Source of the DNA: Sphingobacteriales bacterium | GTDB lineage: Bacteria; Bacteroidota; Bacteroidia; Chitinophagales; UBA2359 | NCBI GenBank assembly: GCA_016718845.1 | Contig: JADKCK010000021.1 | Location: 44,733 to 108,732, forward strand | Length of the DNA stretch: 64,000 nt | Direction: 5' to 3' | Shown here: one piece after another, positions 34,469 through 42,435 of the stretch | Numbering within the stretch: the first letter of the stretch is position 1 | How the letters are laid out: every line of letters starts with the position of its first letter | The notes under the pieces: generated by a model | Databases searched by the model: none | The model's input: the letters and a program-made list of their open reading frames with translations, nothing else | Told to the model about the DNA's origin: nothing | Position numbers and translations under genes: made by a program

Positions 34469-36247
34469 TTAAAGTAACTTTTGAACATCAGGAGTTTGCT
34501 TAATCAAAGCTATAAGTTCAGCCTTGTTTTCGTTTTTAAAACGCTTGAGTTTACTTGGAGAAACTCCCTTCTGGGTTGCTATTTTTTTTAAATCTGTAAT
34601 AGAAAGTGAAGAATAATTATCGGAAACTTCAATTGCTGGTGGTTCCTGAACCAAACTAACCATATCGCTACTTTCCTGAACGTACTCCTTTGGGGTATCA
34701 TCAGTTTTTTGCAATGGTTCGGTTAATTGTTCACTAACTAGCGATGAGTTGAAATCTTTTTTTAGCTTGGTATTTTCTTCTTTGAGATTGGAAATTTCTA
34801 ACCGTAATTTATCAATCTCTTTCTGGTGTAATTCAACAGCATCTTGTTTCTGTGAATTATAATTCGCTTCACACTCATTTTCTATTTTCTTTTGAAGTGC
34901 TTCAATTGAAAAAGTTAATGTGTTGCGTAATTGTTTTTCAAAATATTGAATAGCCTCTTTTTCATCAATCTTTGCAAATGGTGGTAACCATTGACTTATT
35001 GATTTAACGATTGTTGAATAAAAATCTGCGGAATAATTTTCCAAGAAGCTTTCTGATGTAGTTTGTTTTTTTTTTGCAATTACAACCACAATAGTATCTA
35101 ATATTTTATATGTTTCAAAGCCTTTAACAGGCTCCATTTTTTTAGATGGGCACCATCTATCTATATAATCAAATAAATAATCTGGCTTAGATCCATGAAA
35201 CACAAATTGAAATATACTTTCAATGATGTAGTAATCTAATTTACTTTCCAATGTAAACTTCACATTACTATCCTTTTCTGAACCTTTATATCTATTACGC
35301 AATTTTGAATAACCATTATTCAAACCAAACAATATAGAAACATCCTCTGCTTTCTCAGCATGGATTACACCGTTAGTTAAATCAATCACTAAGTCATTTG
35401 TATTTTTTGATTTTCCGTCACCATATGTCGCTAATACTGCGAAATCATATAAATGTGTAGTTTTGTCAACATTGTCCAATTTCAATATGCCTAAATAATT
35501 TTTTTCGACTTTTAAATTTTTAGTTTTGGCAATATCCAGTACGTCCTCTGCTGTAATATTTTTAGAAATATATTGTTGCCAATTAGACCATTCACTTTCC
35601 TTTTTAGTGAATAGTCCCCAATATTTATTGCTAAATTCTAAACCTTTTTGATTTGCTGCATTATTTGTTTGTTCCTCAATTAATTTGTTGAAAAAAGACA
35701 ATGTAGAAAAATAGTTATGCGAAAAATTTGTACCAGATTTCCCTCCCAAACGCATAAAAGCAAAGCCTCCAAGAATAATGTCATACTTTTTTATTTTATC
35801 TGATACATCAATCACAGAATTATCCTGGTTGCCCTGATTCAATTCGTCTGCTGAAATAAATTCAATATTTTTACTAACCTCCACTGAAACAAGATATTCT
35901 GGTACGAATGCAGCTCCACTATTTATGTTCCAAATGGTTGTTTCTTTTTGCTTGGGATCTAAAAAGCAAATCGATTTAACCCTTGAAATAGGAATAGGGG
36001 TATTTGATAGGGAAAAATAAGGAGAAACAGACAATAGTTCTTTAACCTCCGTAGCAGTTAAAACAACTTCCAAAGTACAATCTGAATTTTTGACCCATTT
36101 TTTTTTCGAAACCAAAATAGCATTACCAATAGTGTTTTGAATGTCCTCTGGTTTGTTGGGAAAATATTTAGCAGGCAGAATAATTGCCCTACTAAAATAA
36201 TGAGCAAGACTGCCTGAATTTATCGGTATGTAAAATGAATTTTCCAT
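34469..36247 (-). CDS. Unrecognised 592-aa protein with coiled coil and SAP-like C-terminus
   Basis: I do not recognise the family. The N-terminal ~400 residues are globular (opening ENSFYIPINSGSLAHYFSRA). Residues about 455-500 form a strong coiled coil (LHQKEIDKLRLEISNLKEEN). The C-terminus (SITDLKKIATQKGVSPSKLK, then NENKAELIALIKQ) resembles SAP or Rho-N-like small helical DNA/RNA-binding domains. The start overlaps the stop of the helicase gene by one base (TAATG), so it is translationally coupled. Base composition is much more AT-rich than flanking metabolic genes. As the largest protein of the operon with a helicase and a methyltransferase partner, it is a likely scaffold or sensor; that is inference. 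Confidence 0.6.
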   Translation of the reverse strand: MENSFYIPINSGSLAHYFSRAIILPAKYFPNKPEDIQNTIGNAILVSKKKWVKNSDCTLEVVLTATEVKELLSVSPYFSLSNTPIPISRVKSICFLDPKQKETTIWNINSGAAFVPEYLVSVEVSKNIEFISADELNQGNQDNSVIDVSDKIKKYDIILGGFAFMRLGGKSGTNFSHNYFSTLSFFNKLIEEQTNNAANQKGLEFSNKYWGLFTKKESEWSNWQQYISKNITAEDVLDIAKTKNLKVEKNYLGILKLDNVDKTTHLYDFAVLATYGDGKSKNTNDLVIDLTNGVIHAEKAEDVSILFGLNNGYSKLRNRYKGSEKDSNVKFTLESKLDYYIIESIFQFVFHGSKPDYLFDYIDRWCPSKKMEPVKGFETYKILDTIVVVIAKKKQTTSESFLENYSADFYSTIVKSISQWLPPFAKIDEKEAIQYFEKQLRNTLTFSIEALQKKIENECEANYNSQKQDAVELHQKEIDKLRLEISNLKEENTKLKKDFNSSLVSEQLTEPLQKTDDTPKEYVQESSDMVSLVQEPPAIEVSDNYSSLSITDLKKIATQKGVSPSKLKRFKNENKAELIALIKQTPDVQKLL

Positions 36248-37281
36248 TATAGTATTTCTTTGATGTAAGTTGATTTTTGTTGTTCTGAACGTTCAAGGAA
36301 ATTTGGCATAGAAGTACTCACTAAGTATAGATTTCGTTTAGCCCTTGTAATAGCAACGTAGTAATCATTTTCGTCTATTACGTTTAGTTGAACGATGTTA
36401 TTAAGCATGTTCTCAAAATCAGGGATAATTACCGTATCAAACTCTGTGCCTTTAGAAGATTTAAAAGTCGTTACATGGACATTATCTATTTCACCAAGGC
36501 TTCCATCATCTGCCTTAAAGCTGGAGCATTGGATACCAGCATTTCTTATGAGATTTGCAAATGTGGTTACATGATTCTGTAGTGGTACTAATACAGCGAT
36601 ATTGTGTCTTGCAGACTTGAATTGATTGATAATATCAATGATTGCTTTTGTCTGCTTTGCTGCATTATTATTCGATACAAGCAATATCGGTTTGTTGCCT
36701 CTTCTGCCTTCTTGTATCAAATTATTCAAGGTGCTTTGCGAAACTATTTTATTCGGAAATAAAGCTCTGACGAAATGCATTATCTCATAAGAATTCCTAA
36801 AATTCTCATCAAGTACATAGCTTCTATTATATGGAAATATAGTAGCCAATTGCTGTTGTGTTGTTGCCTTGTTTCTGAAAAGTATTTGTTGGTCGTCTGC
36901 CCCGTAAGAAACAATTCCTGAGTAATTTTTAATAGTTGTATATCTTGCTTCTTCAACATCTTGTGCTTCATCAACGATAATCTCATCATAATCTTCACCA
37001 TGATGAGTTGTCCACCAATATGTTCTATCGACAGCATTTCCTGCATCCATATTTTCTGATGTTGCGGAAGCAGCTAAGTACGTTTCTAACGTTTTTGTGT
37101 AGGTCAGCAGTAAACTCCTCTTGCTGCCAGTACCATAGTTTCTGATATGCCGCCATAAAGCAACAACACTCTTGCCTGTGCCTGGACCGCCTGATATTGC
37201 GATAGCATTTGGCTCATTAAGGGCAGCCTGTTGCCCTATGGTTAAGTCATTTATCTTTGGTAGTTCAAAAAAATAAGCCAT
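36247..37281 (-). CDS. Compact superfamily 1 (UvrD/Rep-like) DNA helicase
   Basis: A 344-aa protein with Walker A ISGGPGTGKSVVAL (residues about 29-42), Walker B YDEIIVDEAQDVEEA, motif III-like VSYGADDQQILF, motif IV LDENFRNSYEIM, motif V-like VHVTTFKSSKGTEFDTVIIP and motif VI YVAITRAKRNLYLV. All SF1A motifs are there in under 350 residues, so the 1B/2B insertions of UvrD are nearly absent. It is a minimal helicase or ATPase, as often seen in defence or repair modules. It starts 2 bp after the DUF1848 stop and shares its stop with the next start, so it is part of a tight operon. Confidence 0.85.
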   Translation of the reverse strand: MAYFFELPKINDLTIGQQAALNEPNAIAISGGPGTGKSVVALWRHIRNYGTGSKRSLLLTYTKTLETYLAASATSENMDAGNAVDRTYWWTTHHGEDYDEIIVDEAQDVEEARYTTIKNYSGIVSYGADDQQILFRNKATTQQQLATIFPYNRSYVLDENFRNSYEIMHFVRALFPNKIVSQSTLNNLIQEGRRGNKPILLVSNNNAAKQTKAIIDIINQFKSARHNIAVLVPLQNHVTTFANLIRNAGIQCSSFKADDGSLGEIDNVHVTTFKSSKGTEFDTVIIPDFENMLNNIVQLNVIDENDYYVAITRAKRNLYLVSTSMPNFLERSEQQKSTYIKEIL

Positions 37282-37283
37282 AT

Positions 37284-38303
37284 TTATTTTCCAGTTATAG
37301 TTTCTGCATTAGGATTTGCAGTATGTAATTTATAATTTTGTATTGCAATTTCTTTTGAGGTATTGGCATAGCAATAAACACACTCGTGAGGGCATGTATT
37401 GTATTCTCCAATGTCCTTACTCATAATACAGCCGCAGGCTTCCCGTTGTCCTTTATCTTTCATCTTTTTTGTCTTTTCAATTCCTTCAGTTGTATCAAAG
37501 AGTGTTGATTCAATAAATTCAACTCCTAAGAATTTCATTAACTCTTTATCATGATGAAAGAGTTTTATCATCAAATCATCATCCACACATTTATTATGAA
37601 TGATACCATATTTATTCAAATCGAATTTTTCAGCACAAGTAGCTAATTCTAAATTCCATTTTTCATTTAGTTTATTCAACCCTTGTGCAAATTCAATCAT
37701 AGTGTCTGGAGCAAATTCGATGTACTCAATATTTTCTTTTCTAAGGTTACTTTCTACCTTTTTGTAAATTGATATATCTGCAAAGCTGAACACTAATTTG
37801 CTTGTATAGGTATGCAGTTCATCTCCGATGTTTTCAAGCCTCGATAATAATTCTTTTACATCAATGTTCTTTGTTAGCAGCAGCGGATCAAATCTCCAAA
37901 CAACTCTATCTTTCCCTAACCTATTTGATAGTTCTTTGAACGTATTAATTCGATTTGCTAATCTTGGTACTTTTCCTTCAAACCCCTCTTGGTCATAGTC
38001 ATTCAGGGTAAATTGAAAGTAATAATTCTTAACGTGTTCATCAAGAAAATCAAGATGTTTAAACATTGGTTTCGGGTTCTTCGTCCAAAAAACTACTGCT
38101 CGGGTTTCTTTAAACGATATGTAAAGTGAAGTACCATTGAATGGATTTTTCCACTTCACATAGCCTGCTTTCCACCTTTCAACAAACCAGTCAGCATAAA
38201 AAGTGGGTATATCTGTTGAACGGCTTGCAGAAACAATTATAGGTGTTTGAGCAAAAACTTTTTCTCCTTGTTCGTTCAATATTTCTACTTTATCCCAGTT
38301 CAT
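37284..38303 (-). CDS. DUF1848 radical-SAM-like protein with C-terminal Cys cluster
   Basis: A 339-aa protein with the family hallmark PIIVSASRSTDIPTFYADWF near the N-terminus, then VVFWTKNPKPM and FQFTLNDYDQEGFEGKVP. A cysteine cluster near the C-terminus, CPHECVYCYAN, is a CxxxCxxC of the radical-SAM kind, preceded by ACGCIMSKDIGEYNTC. The family is a barrel in which the 4Fe-4S-binding motif is at the C- instead of the N-terminus. The reaction is unknown; a relation to spore-photoproduct-lyase-like repair is conceivable. The start overlaps the AlkB-like stop by 4 bp, so the two are made together. AT-rich codon use as in the rest of the island. Confidence 0.8.
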   Translation of the reverse strand: MNWDKVEILNEQGEKVFAQTPIIVSASRSTDIPTFYADWFVERWKAGYVKWKNPFNGTSLYISFKETRAVVFWTKNPKPMFKHLDFLDEHVKNYYFQFTLNDYDQEGFEGKVPRLANRINTFKELSNRLGKDRVVWRFDPLLLTKNIDVKELLSRLENIGDELHTYTSKLVFSFADISIYKKVESNLRKENIEYIEFAPDTMIEFAQGLNKLNEKWNLELATCAEKFDLNKYGIIHNKCVDDDLMIKLFHHDKELMKFLGVEFIESTLFDTTEGIEKTKKMKDKGQREACGCIMSKDIGEYNTCPHECVYCYANTSKEIAIQNYKLHTANPNAETITGK

Positions 38304-38941
38304 ATTATTACTCTAAAAGTTAAATTTATTCTTTCACCAACTGTTTTATTTGTTTTGGGAACCTGATGTTGCCAAAAATGTTGCAACTCACCTTGCATAA
38401 TTAAAAGACTACCATGAGTCAATTCAATTTCTAATTTCTCCTTCGTTTTGATATGTCTAAGTTGAAACATCCTTGTTGCACCAAAATTAACTGAAGCTAT
38501 AACTGGATTAATCCCTAATTCCTTCTCTGCATCAGTATGCCATGAAATAGAATCATTTCCATCTCGATATAAGTTTAAAAGCACGCTATTAAACTCTGTC
38601 TTTGCAATTAAATCTATTTTATTTTTAATTATCAAGATTTCATTTGTCCAAGGAAGTGGTTGAAGGGTAATGCCAGAAAATGAATATGGCTTATCATTAT
38701 TGCCATACCAAGCTGTTAATCTTGGAAAGTCAATTTTCTTACCATACATATTCATTGATTCCTGCTTCCAAATAATGTTATTGTGAAGGCTTTTTAATAG
38801 CATATCACTTTCTGATTTAGAGAAAAAATTCGGATAGAAAATATATTCTCCATTTTCAATAATTATTAATCCCTCTTTAGTATTAGTATTGTTGTCGGGA
38901 TTTTCCAGAATGATGTTACCAAAAATATCTATTTGACTCAT
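38300..38941 (-). CDS. alkB: AlkB-like 2-oxoglutarate/Fe(II) dioxygenase
   Basis: A 213-aa protein of the AlkB/ALKBH2-3 type. The sequence shows FPRLTAWYGN (substrate loop), VLLNLYRDGNDSISWHTDAE with the Fe-binding HxD, and the distal His and 2OG-binding Arg in LQHFWQHQVPK ... RINLTFRV. It oxidatively removes alkyl lesions (1-methyladenine, 3-methylcytosine) from DNA or RNA. It is the first gene of the five-gene island operon, with a promoter-like CAAAGATA at 39081. Being co-translated with a radical-SAM-like protein and a helicase suggests nucleic-acid repair or a modification-linked defence role. Confidence 0.88.
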   Translation of the reverse strand: MSQIDIFGNIILENPDNNTNTKEGLIIIENGEYIFYPNFFSKSESDMLLKSLHNNIIWKQESMNMYGKKIDFPRLTAWYGNNDKPYSFSGITLQPLPWTNEILIIKNKIDLIAKTEFNSVLLNLYRDGNDSISWHTDAEKELGINPVIASVNFGATRMFQLRHIKTKEKLEIELTHGSLLIMQGELQHFWQHQVPKTNKTVGERINLTFRVII

Positions 38942-39054
38942 AATTGTAGGATTTAAGGAAGCAAGATTTGATTTTTATATTCGTATTTTAAAAAAAACAA
39001 ATGCCCTATAATTGCGTCGACTTGTGCTCTGATTTGCAGAAGCTGTGAAGTAAT

Positions 39055-39170
39055 GCACAAAAACTATTATTTTATCGCCACAAAGATAAATCAAAACAAT
39101 CAAATTTGTATCTTTTTGCAAAAAAAGCAGCACATTTTTTTATTTAGCACTAAAAAACGCTCCAAATTTG
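39055..39170 (-). repeat. 116-bp direct repeat, copy A (alkB side of R-M cassette)
   Basis: Aligns without gaps to 40985-41100; I count eight mismatches, mostly transitions. It ends in half of a terminator palindrome (AAAAAACGCTCCAAATTTG) whose other half is missing here, which marks it as the derived copy. It contains the minus-strand promoter element at 39081. Nothing else is seen in 38942-39245. Confidence 0.92.
39081..39088 (-). promoter_or_regulatory. Promoter -7 element (copy A) for the alkB operon
   Basis: CAAAGATA on plus (TATCTTTG on minus), 140 bp before the AlkB-like start. Confidence 0.45.
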
Positions 39171-39245
39171 AGGAATTGATAGGTTTAGTGTGTTTAGTTT
39201 TGAAAATTATTAAATTTTTAGTACAATCATTTGTATTGTGCTTTT

Positions 39246-40031
39246 TTAAATAATTACTGTCGCTGTTTGATAAAGCTCGGGCAAGCAATTTTGCCGCATA
39301 CGAAATTTAGTTCCGTGATTATGTCCAGTTCTTGCGTCAAAGTCAACAAGTATGTTTCCCTTTTCAATTTGGTTTAAAAAACCGTCAAAATTAAACTTTT
39401 GCAACATTGTTACTTTGCTGTATTTATAAAATTCTTTGCCGCCTTCTTTTTTAACTTCTGCTTGAGCATAAAAACAGTTTAGCAATTTTGTTCCTGCTTT
39501 ATTTGAAAGGTCGTCAAAGCCCCAATATGGTTGAGGTTCAAGTTGTCCTAAGCCAACTCGTGTGTGTACTTGTTTTAGCCATTCATTGTGTTTATCGGCA
39601 ACTTTAGTGCTGTCAAATGAGATTAAAACTTTACTATTTATTCTGTCAATTATTACTTGAAAACCCCTGTCACTTGGAGAAAGTCCGTGAATAGTCTGCC
39701 GAAAACTCATTTCATTTTCTGAATACTTTTTCCCTGCTTCTTTATGTCTCCAGCCATATTTTAAAAGTAACATTTGAGGAACAAATTTTACTGCTCTTGG
39801 CGAGGGTTCAATATGAAATAGCGTTGTAAGAGATGAGGTATTTATTCGTTGTGATTTTAATTCCCATTCTGCTGCATTTGGAATAGGCAAATTATTTTCT
39901 GTGATACCTAATAAATCTTCAAGAGTATTACCAATACCGCCATGATTACCGTGTCGTGCATTAGGAATCCAGCCTTGTGCTGCAATACTTTTCAGTTCTT
40001 TTATTAGGTTATCTTTTGTATATATTTTCAT
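39246..40031 (-). CDS. MvaI/BcnI-family type II restriction endonuclease
   Basis: A 261-aa protein. The stretch HGNHGGIGNTLEDLLGI, then ENNLPIPNAAEWELKSQR (metal-binding E ... ExK site), SLTTLFHIEPSPRAVKFVPQ and MSFRQTIHG is the characteristic MvaI/BcnI sequence. These monomeric enzymes cut CCWGG or CCSGG; which of the two applies cannot be decided by eye. It follows its methyltransferase by 7 bp on the same strand. The pair lies between two 116-bp direct repeats. AT-rich codon use points to recent acquisition. Confidence 0.85.
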   Translation of the reverse strand: MKIYTKDNLIKELKSIAAQGWIPNARHGNHGGIGNTLEDLLGITENNLPIPNAAEWELKSQRINTSSLTTLFHIEPSPRAVKFVPQMLLLKYGWRHKEAGKKYSENEMSFRQTIHGLSPSDRGFQVIIDRINSKVLISFDSTKVADKHNEWLKQVHTRVGLGQLEPQPYWGFDDLSNKAGTKLLNCFYAQAEVKKEGGKEFYKYSKVTMLQKFNFDGFLNQIEKGNILVDFDARTGHNHGTKFRMRQNCLPELYQTATVII

Positions 40032-40038
40032 TCTGTTT

Positions 40039-40812
40039 TTAAAAAAGTGTTGCGGTTTTAAATTTTAAAAGCTCACTTTGTTTTTTGTTTCGTTCAATTC
40101 TTTTTTCTGACATTTCGCAATAATCGGGCGAAAGTTCAATGCCAATGTAGTTTCTTTTAAGTCCTAATGCAACAATGGCTGTGGTGCCACTACCCGAAAA
40201 AGGGTCAAGAATTATATTGGCATTGGTTGAGGAAATAATTCTGTCAATCAGTGCAACCGGAAAAGGTGCAGGATGTTCGTTGTTCATCTCCTGTGTAAAC
40301 TCCCAAACATCACCAAAAGCATTAGCCTTTGGTGCAAGTTTAAAGTTTGGTTTTGGGATTAGATAAATAACTTCGTAAGTCGGTAAAAAGTATCCAGGAT
40401 TAAAGTTTATTCCGCCTTTTCTTCTCCAAATAATTATTTGCCTAACGGGTAAATCCCTAATAATGTCTTTACGGTCTTGAATAAGTCCGTCTTGCACACG
40501 CCATTTGTGGTTATAAAAAATTGCTCCGTCATCTTTGATTAAACGATACATCTCTTTCAAACAGTTATGTTGCCAGTCTGCATATTCGTCATTTGGGATA
40601 TTGTCGTTGTAATGGCTATATCCGTTTTGTAATGCGTTTCCTGCCCATTTTCCACTTGTTGTATTGGCTTTCATTCCATTTCCGGTTGAGTTTTTCAAGT
40701 TGTATGGCGGAGAGGTAACAGCAAGGTCTATGCAGTTATCAGGCATTTGTCGCATAATAGTTAAACTATCGCCACAAATTATTTTATTTATATAATCGTC
40801 TGGAAAAATCAT
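40039..40812 (-). CDS. Cognate type II DNA methyltransferase (probably N4-cytosine)
   Basis: A 257-aa beta-class amino-methyltransferase. Motif IV TSPPYNLK is near residue 33, then YADWQHNCLKEMYRLIKDDG and IIIWRRKGGINFNPGYF; the SAM motif LDPFSGSGTTAIVALGL with YIGIELSPDYCEMSEKRI is at the C-terminus. TSPPY and pairing with an MvaI/BcnI-type endonuclease suggest N4-cytosine methylation of the CC(W/S)GG site, protecting host DNA. It is placed first in the R-M operon, so protection is made before the nuclease. Its promoter seems to be the one carried by repeat copy B (41011), 200 bp upstream. Confidence 0.88.
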   Translation of the reverse strand: MIFPDDYINKIICGDSLTIMRQMPDNCIDLAVTSPPYNLKNSTGNGMKANTTSGKWAGNALQNGYSHYNDNIPNDEYADWQHNCLKEMYRLIKDDGAIFYNHKWRVQDGLIQDRKDIIRDLPVRQIIIWRRKGGINFNPGYFLPTYEVIYLIPKPNFKLAPKANAFGDVWEFTQEMNNEHPAPFPVALIDRIISSTNANIILDPFSGSGTTAIVALGLKRNYIGIELSPDYCEMSEKRIERNKKQSELLKFKTATLF

Positions 40813-40984
40813 GTGTAAATATTATATTATATAAAGATTGTATTTCTTTGTCGATCTTCTATACTTGCTTGTAACATTTTAGGGGGTTATAATATGTGAT
40901 ATCTATAAGTACAATCCTAACAATTGAAGGCTAATTTTCAAGTAGCCATTAAATTTAAATATAAAATACTCCCTTTACAATCTC

Positions 40985-41100
40985 GCACAAAAACCACTAT
41001 TTCACCGCCACAAAGATAAATCAAAACAATCAAATTTGTGTTTTTTTGTAAAAAAAGCAGCACATTTTTTTATTTAGCACTAAAAAACGCGCCAAATTTG
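40985..41100 (-). repeat. 116-bp direct repeat, copy B (upstream of R-M cassette)
   Basis: Partner of 39055-39170, offset 1,930 bp. It ends exactly at the centre of the intact palindromic terminator 41083-41118 and contains the promoter at 41011. Outside these elements 40813-41243 has no gene. Confidence 0.92.
41011..41018 (-). promoter_or_regulatory. Promoter -7 element (copy B) for the R-M operon
   Basis: CAAAGATA on plus (TATCTTTG on minus); duplicate of the element at 39081. Confidence 0.45.
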
Positions 41101-41118
41101 CAAATTTGGCGCGTTTTT
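41083..41118 (-). terminator. Perfect palindromic terminator of the 41244-41615 gene
   Basis: AAAAACGCGCCAAATTTG is followed immediately by its exact complement, an 18-bp perfect stem with T-runs in both directions. It ends the minus-strand backbone genes to its right. Confidence 0.85.
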
Positions 41119-41243
41119 GTTGGAGCAGGCAATAGGCGAGCTAGGCATCTGTAATGCAGCTTTTGTACGAATCCTTGCACATTATGGCAACATCAATATT
41201 AGGGTAATTTTAGCATTTCATTGTTTGATTTGCTAGGGTTAAT

Positions 41244-41615
41244 TTACAATTTATTATGCCAAAGCACATCGGCATAAATGCCTAAAGCCAAAAATACCGA
41301 TAAATGTGCCATACATTTTACCATTTGAAAAGCGTACCAATCGCCCCAAAAAAAGTAGGTAGCAAACGACAAAATAAACGAAAATGGAATGATTAGATAG
41401 GTAAGCGGATGTTGTGTTTTGTGCCTGATAGTAGGTGAAAACAAATAGGCAAAAAGGGCTATGGTACCATAAATAACAATAGCTAAGGTTAAATGGCTAT
41501 GTAAATTGCCACTTATACGGGGGTAGATGAGTAGGTAGAGCATCGAAAAACCAACAAACACAAACCAGCCTAATAAGTAGTCGGCGGTTTGTTTGGCAAG
41601 TTTAAATAGTTTCAT
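41244..41615 (-). CDS. Small four-helix membrane protein, unknown function
   Basis: A 123-aa protein when started at MKLFKLAKQTADYL (an ATG seven codons upstream is less likely). Four hydrophobic helices are visible (LLGWFVFVGFSMLYLLIYP; LTLAIVIYGTIALFAYLF; LTYLIIPFSFILSFATYFF; a last one from MVKCMAHLSVFLALGIYADV). Conserved-looking His residues between helices may matter. It is the last gene of the minus-strand group containing pssA and is followed by a perfect terminator. No family recognised. Confidence 0.6.
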   Translation of the reverse strand: MKLFKLAKQTADYLLGWFVFVGFSMLYLLIYPRISGNLHSHLTLAIVIYGTIALFAYLFSPTIRHKTQHPLTYLIIPFSFILSFATYFFWGDWYAFQMVKCMAHLSVFLALGIYADVLWHNKL

Positions 41616-41706
41616 ATTTTGGTGCTTTATTTGCACCCATAAAACGGCAAGCTAATAGGGCTTATTGTGCGACAAAGGCTTTTTTTGTCATCCAAGTGTA
41701 AAAAAA

Positions 41707-42435
41707 CTACACTTTATTTACTATCCACTGTACCACCGATAATAGTATGTAGCTAAGTACAATTAAGCCTACCCCTAATCCACCAAAAGTAGCTAATAAT
41801 GCCAATGAGTAGACCACAAAAAGCACTTGTACTTTGTTGCTTTCCCAGTCGGTGCTTTTTATTTTTAGGGCAAACATGGGTATTTCGGAGATTAACAAAA
41901 ACGACAAGATAACCGTTATAGCATATAAAGTGGCAGGTTGTAGGATGTAAAACGACAATCCATATTTGTCGTTGCTAAGTATTAGCACCAACGACACCAC
42001 AAACATAGTGCTTGAGGGGGTAGGTAAGCCTAAAAAACCGTTGGTTTGGCGTGTGTCTATATTAAATTTGGCAAGCCGAAGTGCAGAAAACAAGGTAAGT
42101 AAAAATGCAGGTGCGGTATAGGGCATAGTGTTAGTATTGCCATAAATACTGCGCAATAGCTCAAAAATAACCATACCCGGCACTACGCCAAAGGTTACCA
42201 TGTCTGCCAACGAATCGAGTTGTACACCCAAAGGCGACGATACTTTTAAGGCTCGGGCTACAAAACCATCGGCAAAATCAACGGCGGCAGCCACCATCAC
42301 CAAATACGGAACCATGTATAGTTGGTTGTTAAAAATACACACAATGGCAAAACAACCGCATAGTAGGTTGATTAAGGTTAGCAAATTGGGTAGTTGGGCA
42401 ACAATAGGCGAAGGAGAAGAGTTTGACTGGTTCAT
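41707..42435 (-). CDS. pssA: CDP-diacylglycerol-serine O-phosphatidyltransferase PssA
   Basis: A 242-aa integral membrane CDP-alcohol phosphatidyltransferase. The family motif DGxxAR...G...D...D is visible as DFADGFVARALKVSSPLG then QLDSLADMVTFG, with a preceding helix LLTLINLLCGCFAIV. It makes phosphatidylserine, the precursor of phosphatidylethanolamine, from CDP-diacylglycerol and serine in the inner membrane. Its start overlaps the stop of the GT2 gene by 4 bp, so the two are translationally coupled. No psd gene is nearby. Confidence 0.92.
   Translation of the reverse strand: MNQSNSSPSPIVAQLPNLLTLINLLCGCFAIVCIFNNQLYMVPYLVMVAAAVDFADGFVARALKVSSPLGVQLDSLADMVTFGVVPGMVIFELLRSIYGNTNTMPYTAPAFLLTLFSALRLAKFNIDTRQTNGFLGLPTPSSTMFVVSLVLILSNDKYGLSFYILQPATLYAITVILSFLLISEIPMFALKIKSTDWESNKVQVLFVVYSLALLATFGGLGVGLIVLSYILLSVVQWIVNKV

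Noticed and set aside
34469..37281. Gabija-type system (helicase plus partner)
   Set aside because: The helicase partner has no OLD/TOPRIM nuclease motifs; it has a coiled coil and SAP-like tail instead.
33007..41118. Prophage or integrative element
   Set aside because: No integrase, recombinase, structural or conjugation gene and no tRNA attachment site; the 116-bp repeats enclose only the R-M pair.
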